A DNA stretch of 25,676 bases, from positions 1 to 25,676 of the IMG/VR virus record IMGVR_UViG_3300045941_000138. The stretch is one strand, 5' to 3'. Below, piece by piece: positions 20,600 through 25,676 of this stretch (its first letter is position 1; each line of letters begins with the position of its first letter). A program made the translations under genes and the position numbers. This DNA comes from a virus. The notes under the pieces were generated by a model. That model saw only the letters and a list, made by a program, of their open reading frames with translations. It was not told the DNA's origin and did not search any database.

Positions 20600-22222
20600 A
20601 TGGCTGAATACGGCAGCGCCGGCAACAACGTCGTCAGCCTGCGAAAGCAGGCGCGCGGCGTGATGGGGACGGAGACCGCCGAGGAGCGCGAGCTGGTGCG
20701 GCAGTGCCAGGTCCGGATCCAGCGCGCCGAGACCGACCGCAACCGCCACAAGGGACGGATCTCCGACATCAACAAGTACGCCATGCCGTGGCGGCACAAG
20801 TTCGACGCCAACCAGCCGAGCGGCTCGCAGGACGACGAGATCTTCGACACCACCGCGATGACGGTGCTCGAGGACTTCGCCGCCGACATGCAGAACACCT
20901 TCACGCCGATGAAGTCGAGCTGGGTGGAGAGCAAGCCGGTCAAGAAGCTCGATGCCGGCGACATGGGCATCATCAAGGACGCGCTCAAGCAGTACGACGA
21001 CATTTTGTTTTCGGAAATGCGCCGCTCCAATCTCTACCAGGCGCTGCAGGAGGGCTACCACGACCTCGGCGCCGGGACGATGGCGCTCTCCATCAACGAC
21101 ATCAACATCGCCGAACCGATCCACTGCGAGGCGATCCCGTCGACCGAGCTGCTGCTCGATCGCGGGCTGTACGGCAAGATCGACGGCATGTGGCGCAAGT
21201 GGCCGAAGAAGCGCGGCGAGGAGATCGGCGTGCAGTGGCCGATGGCAAAAGCTCCCCTGCCCGGCAAGCTCGAGGTCGGCGACGTCGACGAATACGACGT
21301 GATCGACGGCGTCTATCGCGACTGGTCGACGCCTGCCGTCGAGCGCTGGTGCTACGTGGTGATGCTCTCGGGACGGCTGGCCCACACCGAGCACTTCACC
21401 GGGCTTGGCTCCAACCAGATGATCGTGGCGCGCTGGCTGCGCGACTCCACCACCGCGTGGGGCGTCGGGCCGACGTATCTCGTGACGCCCGCGATCAAGA
21501 CGCTCAACTACCTGCAGGAGAAGGAACTCAACGCGGTCGACCGCGCGGTCGATCCGGTCTGCTCGTATGAGGACGACGGGGTGATGAACCTCGAACAGGG
21601 CGTCGAGCCCGGACTGTGGATTGCCCGCGCGGTCGGTTCCGACGCGCCGCAGGTCATCGAATCGCGCTCGCAGTTCGACGTCTCGTTCGCCAAGCGCGAG
21701 GATCTGGTCCACGAGATCAAGCGCGCGCACTATCAGGACCGTCCGGAACAGACCGGCAAGACGCCGCCGACCGCGACGCAGTGGGCCGACGAAGCAGCGG
21801 AACGCGCCCGGCGCATGGGCACGCCCGCCACCAACCTCGTGCATGAGCTGCAGTACGCCATCGTGCGGCGCTTCGCCTACCTGCTCAACCGCCGCGGCGT
21901 GCTGCCCAAGATCGAGCTCAACGGCGCCGAGATCGCGCTCGAGCCGGTGTCTCCGCTGTTGCGCGCGCAGGAGCAGGAGGAAGTGGTCCGCGTCCAGCGC
22001 TGGCTTGAAAGCATGGCCGGGATCTACGGGCCGCAGACCGTCTTGGTGATCTCCAAGCCCGCCGAGGTCTCGACCTATCTCGCCGACAAGCTCGGCGTGC
22101 CCGCCTATCTCGCCAACGGCACCGCCGAGATCCAGGCGGCGATGGCGCAGTTCGCGCCGCTGATCCAGCAGACCACGGGCGGCGGCGGCATCCCTGCGGA
22201 AGCTCCGCAGCCGGTGCCGTGA
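20600..22222 (+). CDS. Portal protein (podoviral head-tail connector)
   Basis: A 540-aa protein of the T7/BPP-1-type head-to-tail connector family. Features include RNRHKGRISDINKYAMPWRH, EIFDTTAMTVLEDFAADMQN, YQALQEGYHDLGAGTMALSI, ARWLRDSTTAWGVGPTYLVT, TLNYLQEKELNAVDRAVDPV and the late helical segment NRRGVLPKI. Twelve copies should form the ring at the capsid vertex through which DNA enters. The starting ATG is one base after the previous stop; the stop forms TGATG with the next gene. Portal size and style imply a short-tailed phage. Confidence 0.9.
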   Translation: MAEYGSAGNNVVSLRKQARGVMGTETAEERELVRQCQVRIQRAETDRNRHKGRISDINKYAMPWRHKFDANQPSGSQDDEIFDTTAMTVLEDFAADMQNTFTPMKSSWVESKPVKKLDAGDMGIIKDALKQYDDILFSEMRRSNLYQALQEGYHDLGAGTMALSINDINIAEPIHCEAIPSTELLLDRGLYGKIDGMWRKWPKKRGEEIGVQWPMAKAPLPGKLEVGDVDEYDVIDGVYRDWSTPAVERWCYVVMLSGRLAHTEHFTGLGSNQMIVARWLRDSTTAWGVGPTYLVTPAIKTLNYLQEKELNAVDRAVDPVCSYEDDGVMNLEQGVEPGLWIARAVGSDAPQVIESRSQFDVSFAKREDLVHEIKRAHYQDRPEQTGKTPPTATQWADEAAERARRMGTPATNLVHELQYAIVRRFAYLLNRRGVLPKIELNGAEIALEPVSPLLRAQEQEEVVRVQRWLESMAGIYGPQTVLVISKPAEVSTYLADKLGVPAYLANGTAEIQAAMAQFAPLIQQTTGGGGIPAEAPQPVP

Positions 22223-22497
22223 TGGCGCCGCGCGGCTGGAATCCGGAGACGATCGCCGACACCGAGAAGCGGCTTGCGGCCGAGGCCGCCGCCGACGAAT
22301 GGGCGAGCCTGCATGCGGCGGTGTTCGGCGCCGGGCCGGGCCAGGAGCTGCTCGCCAAGTACCACAAGCTGCTGATCGAACAGACCGCAGCTCCAACCGC
22401 GCCCGAGGCGGTGCTGCGCGTGCAGGACGCCCAGCGTTCGCTGATCCTGCAGATCGAGCGCCTCACCGCCAAGGGTCTGAAGCTGCCGATGCGGTAA
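22222..22497 (+). CDS. Small helical phage protein, 91 aa
   Basis: ATG 22222 overlaps the portal stop as TGATG. The product (NPETIADTEKRLAAEAAADE, WASLHAAVFGAGPGQELLAK, VLRVQDAQRSLILQIERLTA) is alpha-helical and soluble. It lies between portal and scaffold. I recognise no family; a connector-associated or assembly role is guessed from its place. Confidence 0.65.
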   Translation: MAPRGWNPETIADTEKRLAAEAAADEWASLHAAVFGAGPGQELLAKYHKLLIEQTAAPTAPEAVLRVQDAQRSLILQIERLTAKGLKLPMR

Positions 22498-22542
22498 TAG
22501 TGCGTTGCCCGACATTCCTCCCGCGCGGCAGTTTTGCGGCGC

Positions 22543-23328
22543 ATGGCTGATCTACCTCCTCTCGGAACTCCCGCTCCGCCGGCCACCCCTGGCGGAACCG
22601 GGACTACGCCGCCGCCCCCGGCACCTGGGACTGCACAAGCAGCAACCCCGTTGACGACACAGCCGCCATCTGCCGGGGCGGCGGCTCCTGCGGCACCGGC
22701 CGGACCGCTCGCCGCGTTCTGGGATCAGGGCAAGAACGCGCTCGACATCGACAAGCTTTCGACCGCCTTCATCGAGCGCGACGCCGCGTTCGTAAAACAG
22801 ACCGAGCGCGCCAAGGCGCTGCCGGGCAAGCCCGAGGAATACGAGACCAAGCTGCCCGAGGGCATGAAGCTGCCGGACAATTTCAAGTTCGACGACAAGG
22901 CAATCGCTGCCGCGCGTGCCGTGGCGCACAAGAACGGGCTCGACCGCCAGACCTTCTCCGAGCTGCTCGGCGTCTACACCCAATATCAGACCGGCGTGCT
23001 CGCCGCAGCGCAGGCCGAGCACCAGGCCATGGTGGCGAGCGAAGTGCAGAAGATGGGCGGGGCGCCCGCCGTCGAAGCCCGCCACGCCCCGCTCAAGAGC
23101 TTCCTCAACTCCCATTTTGCCGCCGACGAACAGGCCGAGCTCAACCTGATGTTCGCGACCGAGGCCGGCACCCGCACGATCGAGAAGATCGTCAAGGCGC
23201 TCAATTCCAGCAGCATGCCGCTGCGCGTCGACAACACCGCGCCACAACCGACGCAGCCGGAAAAAACATTCGCCGAGAAAATGTGGCCGAACGGCTTCTC
23301 CAATCCGCAGCAAGCAAAGGCTAGTTGA
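22543..23328 (+). CDS. Capsid scaffolding-like protein
   Basis: ATG 22543 gives 261 aa; there is no strong ribosome site. The N-terminal 55 residues are Pro/Ala/Thr-rich and disordered (PPLGTPAPPATPGGTGTTPP). The body is helical and acidic (ALPGKPEEYETKLPEGMKLP, AARAVAHKNGLDRQTFSELL, LGVYTQYQTG), with ending KTFAEKMWPNGFSNP. Disorder plus helices, position directly before the major capsid gene and length fit a T7-type scaffold/capsid assembly protein. It would guide procapsid assembly and be lost on maturation. Confidence 0.78.
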   Translation: MADLPPLGTPAPPATPGGTGTTPPPPAPGTAQAATPLTTQPPSAGAAAPAAPAGPLAAFWDQGKNALDIDKLSTAFIERDAAFVKQTERAKALPGKPEEYETKLPEGMKLPDNFKFDDKAIAAARAVAHKNGLDRQTFSELLGVYTQYQTGVLAAAQAEHQAMVASEVQKMGGAPAVEARHAPLKSFLNSHFAADEQAELNLMFATEAGTRTIEKIVKALNSSSMPLRVDNTAPQPTQPEKTFAEKMWPNGFSNPQQAKAS

Positions 23329-23330
23329 AC

Positions 23331-24323
23331 ATGGCTACCATCGGAACCGCTGTTACCCTTGCCGATCATGCGAAGCGCATGGATCCCAACGGTGCCATTG
23401 ACGCCATCGCGGAGATCCTCGCGCAGAAGAACGAGCTGCTGGCGAGCGCGGCCTGGCAGGAAGGCAACCTGCCGACCGGGCACCGCGTCACCATCCGCTC
23501 GGGCCTGCCGGAAATCTATTTCCGCCTGCTCAACCAGGGCGTCCTGCCGTCGAAGTCGACCACCGTGCAGGTCGACGAGGGTACCTCGATCATGGAGGCG
23601 CGCTGCCAGATCGACAAGGACGTGGCCGAACTCAACGGCAACACCGCCGCGTTCCGCGCTTCGGAGAGCGCACCGTTCATGGAGTCGCACGCGCAGACGC
23701 TGGCGCGCACCTTCTGGTACGGCAACGCCGGGCTCGATCCCGAGCAGTTCACCGGGTTTGCGCCGCGCTATTCGGACAATTCCGGACCGGCCAACGCCGA
23801 GAACGTGATCGACGCCGGCGGCACCGGAAGCGACAACACCTCGATCTGGCTGATCGGCTGGGGCGAGAACGGCTGCTATGGCATCTATCCCAAGGGCTCC
23901 AAGGCGGGCCTGACCCACGAGGATCTCGGCCTGCAGGATGCGTTCGACTCCAACACCCCGCCGCGCCGGTTCCGCGCCTGGATGGACTGGTATCAGCAGA
24001 AGCCGGGCCTGTGCGTGCGCGACTGGCGCTACGCGGTCCGCATTGCCAACATCGACGTCTCGAACCTGGTGGCCGAGACCTCGGCGGCGGATCTGCTCGA
24101 GCTGATGGCGGTCGCGGTCGACAAGCCGCCGTCCGTCAGCGACGCCAAGTTTGCCTTCTACATGAACCGCACATTGCGGACCATGCTGCGGATCCAGTGC
24201 ATGAATCGGCCGAACGTGTACCTGACGCCGGGCGGCGAGGAGAGTAAGCGCAAGCTCTCATTCGACAATATCCCGATCCTGCTGTCCGACCAGCTCCTCG
24301 TCAACGAGGCGGCCGTCACCTAA
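23331..24323 (+). CDS. Major capsid protein
   Basis: ATG 23331 is two bases after the scaffold stop and gives 330 aa. Residues such as AIAEILAQKNELLASAAWQE, GNLPTGHRVTIRSGLPEIYF, EARCQIDKDVAELNGNTAAF and HAQTLARTFWYGNAGLDPEQ resemble the BPP-1-type major capsid protein, a variant HK97 fold. The C-terminal part (NRTLRTMLRIQCMNRPNVYL, SFDNIPILLSDQLLVNE) is the usual shell-protein ending. It should form the icosahedral shell with the cement protein encoded next. Confidence 0.88.
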   Translation: MATIGTAVTLADHAKRMDPNGAIDAIAEILAQKNELLASAAWQEGNLPTGHRVTIRSGLPEIYFRLLNQGVLPSKSTTVQVDEGTSIMEARCQIDKDVAELNGNTAAFRASESAPFMESHAQTLARTFWYGNAGLDPEQFTGFAPRYSDNSGPANAENVIDAGGTGSDNTSIWLIGWGENGCYGIYPKGSKAGLTHEDLGLQDAFDSNTPPRRFRAWMDWYQQKPGLCVRDWRYAVRIANIDVSNLVAETSAADLLELMAVAVDKPPSVSDAKFAFYMNRTLRTMLRIQCMNRPNVYLTPGGEESKRKLSFDNIPILLSDQLLVNEAAVT

Positions 24324-24365
24324 ACCCGCGAGGACGAACCAGAGGACTTCAACGAGGACTTACCC

Positions 24366-24869
24366 ATGATTATCGACCGCGAACTATTGTTCTCGAATGC
24401 ACAGGCCGTCACCGCGACCGCCGCGTCGACCGACCAGGTCGATCTCGCACCGCTCGGTTTGGCGTCCAGCGCAGGCGGCACGACATCCAACAGCAATACC
24501 GGACGCGGTATCGGCAAGGGCGAGGAGCTCTACATCTTCATTTCGGTCGACACCACCATGACCGACTCCGGTTCGGACGCGACCGTGGCGATCACGCTCG
24601 AGACCGACGACAACTCATCGTTCTCCTCGGCGGCCACGGTGGCGACGCTGGTCACGGTCCCGGCGGTCCAGGTGGCGGGCACGCGCTACATCGTGCGGTT
24701 GCCGATCGCGACCACGGTGCCCTACGAGCGCTACCTGCAGCTCCGCTACACCGTGGCGAACGGTCCGCTGACGGCGGGCGCGTTCTCGGCGGGCATCGTC
24801 AAGGACGCCGACTCCATGATGCCGACGGCCGACGTTTACGTTGGCGGCTACGTCAACCAGGCGGGCTAG
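24366..24869 (+). CDS. Bbp16-like capsid cement protein
   Basis: A 167-aa protein following the capsid gene. The opening MIIDRELLFSNAQAVTATAA, the central SDATVAITLETDDNSSFSSA and the ending YLQLRYTVANGPLTAGAFSA match the style of Bbp16, the jelly-roll cement protein of Bordetella phage BPP-1. In BPP-1 this protein sits on the capsid and stabilises it. GAGGAC-type ribosome site precedes ATG. The family call is from memory of sequence style and gene order. Confidence 0.82.
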   Translation: MIIDRELLFSNAQAVTATAASTDQVDLAPLGLASSAGGTTSNSNTGRGIGKGEELYIFISVDTTMTDSGSDATVAITLETDDNSSFSSAATVATLVTVPAVQVAGTRYIVRLPIATTVPYERYLQLRYTVANGPLTAGAFSAGIVKDADSMMPTADVYVGGYVNQAG

Positions 24870-24870
24870 G

Positions 24871-25206
24871 ATGGTCCCGAAATACAAGCTCAAGAAGCGG
24901 CACTATCTCAACGACCGGCAGTACGCCGCAGGCGCAGAGGTCGACTGGGAAGGCCCGCCTTCGCTCAACATGCTGCCGGCCAACGCGGCAGCGGAGAAGG
25001 CCAAGGAGCTGTACGAGGCCGACCGCAAGCAGCGTCAGCGAACCCGCAACAGTGTCGGCTGGACGCCGACGCTCGCCGCCAACGCCATGCGCTTCATCAC
25101 GCAGCCTGATCCGGAACTGGAAGGCAAGGACGGCCAGCCAAGAGACCCGATGCCCAACATCAACATCGTCGGCAAGCCGAAACCGCGGCGGACTGCAGTC
25201 GAATAA
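24871..25206 (+). CDS. Small phage structural-region protein, 111 aa
   Basis: ATG 24871 follows the cement stop by one base. The product (MVPKYKLKKRHYLNDRQYAA, GAEVDWEGPPSLNMLPANAA, EKAKELYEADRKQRQ) has a short beta-rich N-terminus like 'xxxxYxLxxxxYxxxxxxxxGxxVxWxGxPxxxMxPxN' seen in head-completion-region proteins. It ends in a basic tail (IVGKPKPRRTAVE). Its role is not known; head completion is the natural guess. Confidence 0.65.
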   Translation: MVPKYKLKKRHYLNDRQYAAGAEVDWEGPPSLNMLPANAAAEKAKELYEADRKQRQRTRNSVGWTPTLAANAMRFITQPDPELEGKDGQPRDPMPNINIVGKPKPRRTAVE

Positions 25207-25220
25207 ATCGGAGGATCTGA

Positions 25221-25676
25221 ATGGGCCAGCCTTATATTTCATCCAAGCGCCCGCTGTTCCTGGTCGGCGAACGCTGGGCGCAGCGTTCCACGGCGGCGGT
25301 GATGACCAACGGTCTCGACATCTTCCGGGTATACGGCACCATCAAACTGCTCGACCTGATCTCGGAATGCGTGACGGCGAACGACTCGACCGCCTCGACC
25401 TTGCAGTATCAGGCCGATCCGGACGTCGGCGCGTCAGCGACGATCTCGGGCGCGTCGGCCACGCTCGCCAGCGCTGCGGCGGGCGCCGCCGTCATCCTCA
25501 ACGGCGACGCGCTGACCACGGCGCCTGCGGTCGCGGCGGTCGGCATCGCGATCGGCGGCAACCACCGCGGCATCATCATCCCGCCCGGCATCATCGAGCT
25601 CGTGGTCGGTACCGGCTCGACGACCGGCACCTGGCGGCACTTCTGCCGCTACCTGCCGGTCACCGACGGCGCCAAG
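25221..25676 (+). CDS. Phage structural protein, C-terminus beyond window
   Basis: ATG 25221 has GGAGGA six to eleven bases upstream, and 152 codons are open to the window end. The visible part (MGQPYISSKRPLFLVGERWA, QRSTAAVMTNGLDIFRVYGT, CVTANDSTASTLQYQADPDV, then Ala/Gly-rich beta-like sequence GIAIGGNHRGIIIPPGIIEL) suggests a beta-rich virion component. Gene order suggests a head or tail-associated protein. Family not assigned. Confidence 0.7.
   Translation, partial: MGQPYISSKRPLFLVGERWAQRSTAAVMTNGLDIFRVYGTIKLLDLISECVTANDSTASTLQYQADPDVGASATISGASATLASAAAGAAVILNGDALTTAPAVAAVGIAIGGNHRGIIIPPGIIELVVGTGSTTGTWRHFCRYLPVTDGAK

Noticed and set aside
20009-22396. A 795-codon reverse-strand open frame
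   Set aside because: It is antisense to the portal and two smaller genes. GC-rich codon bias opens such frames; composition is Arg/Ala/His-rich with no motifs, and the portal frame is clearly real.

Overview
The window is about 25.7 kb of a temperate tailed phage (prophage) of an alphaproteobacterium, most likely a Bradyrhizobium-like member of the Hyphomicrobiales. It is GC-rich. The small proteins, the GapR-like protein and the adenine methyltransferase resemble types common in prophages of that group. No host gene, tRNA or attachment site is visible.

The layout is lambda-like. A leftward operon runs from about 8100 down to position 1. It holds several very small proteins, an HNH nuclease, a RecE-type PD-(D/E)XK nuclease, a 201-aa protein of unknown role, a GHKL ATPase, a Sak4-like RecA-fold ATPase, a C5 DNA methyltransferase with a long second reading frame inside it, an AlpA-like excisionase candidate, a tyrosine integrase and a truncated GIY-YIG (Mug113-type) protein. 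Most of these genes are joined by 4-base ATGA or TGATG overlaps.

The immunity region lies at 8100-9700. It has an S24 (CI/LexA-type) repressor, a lipoprotein gene joined to it by a TAATG overlap, and a divergent Cro-like gene. Five copies of a 17-bp near-palindrome (consensus WTTCNGNWWATCNGAAA) mark an OL-like cluster of two sites and an OR-like cluster of three.

The rightward early operon (9437-14670) carries small regulators, a GapR-like protein, a VRR-NUC nuclease, a coiled-coil protein, a membrane protein, an N6-adenine methyltransferase, a second Mug113 protein, a replication initiator with an iteron-like repeat array inside its gene, and its partner proteins. A reverse-strand island follows (14685-16019) with a small HTH protein, a 28-aa membrane peptide and an ArdC-type antirestriction protein.

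The late region (16155 to the end) is a podovirus packaging and head module: a small-terminase candidate, small basic proteins, the large terminase, a T7/BPP-1-type portal, a scaffold, the major capsid protein and a Bbp16-like capsid cement protein. Tail and lysis genes lie outside the window. All family names come from motifs read by eye; no database search was run.
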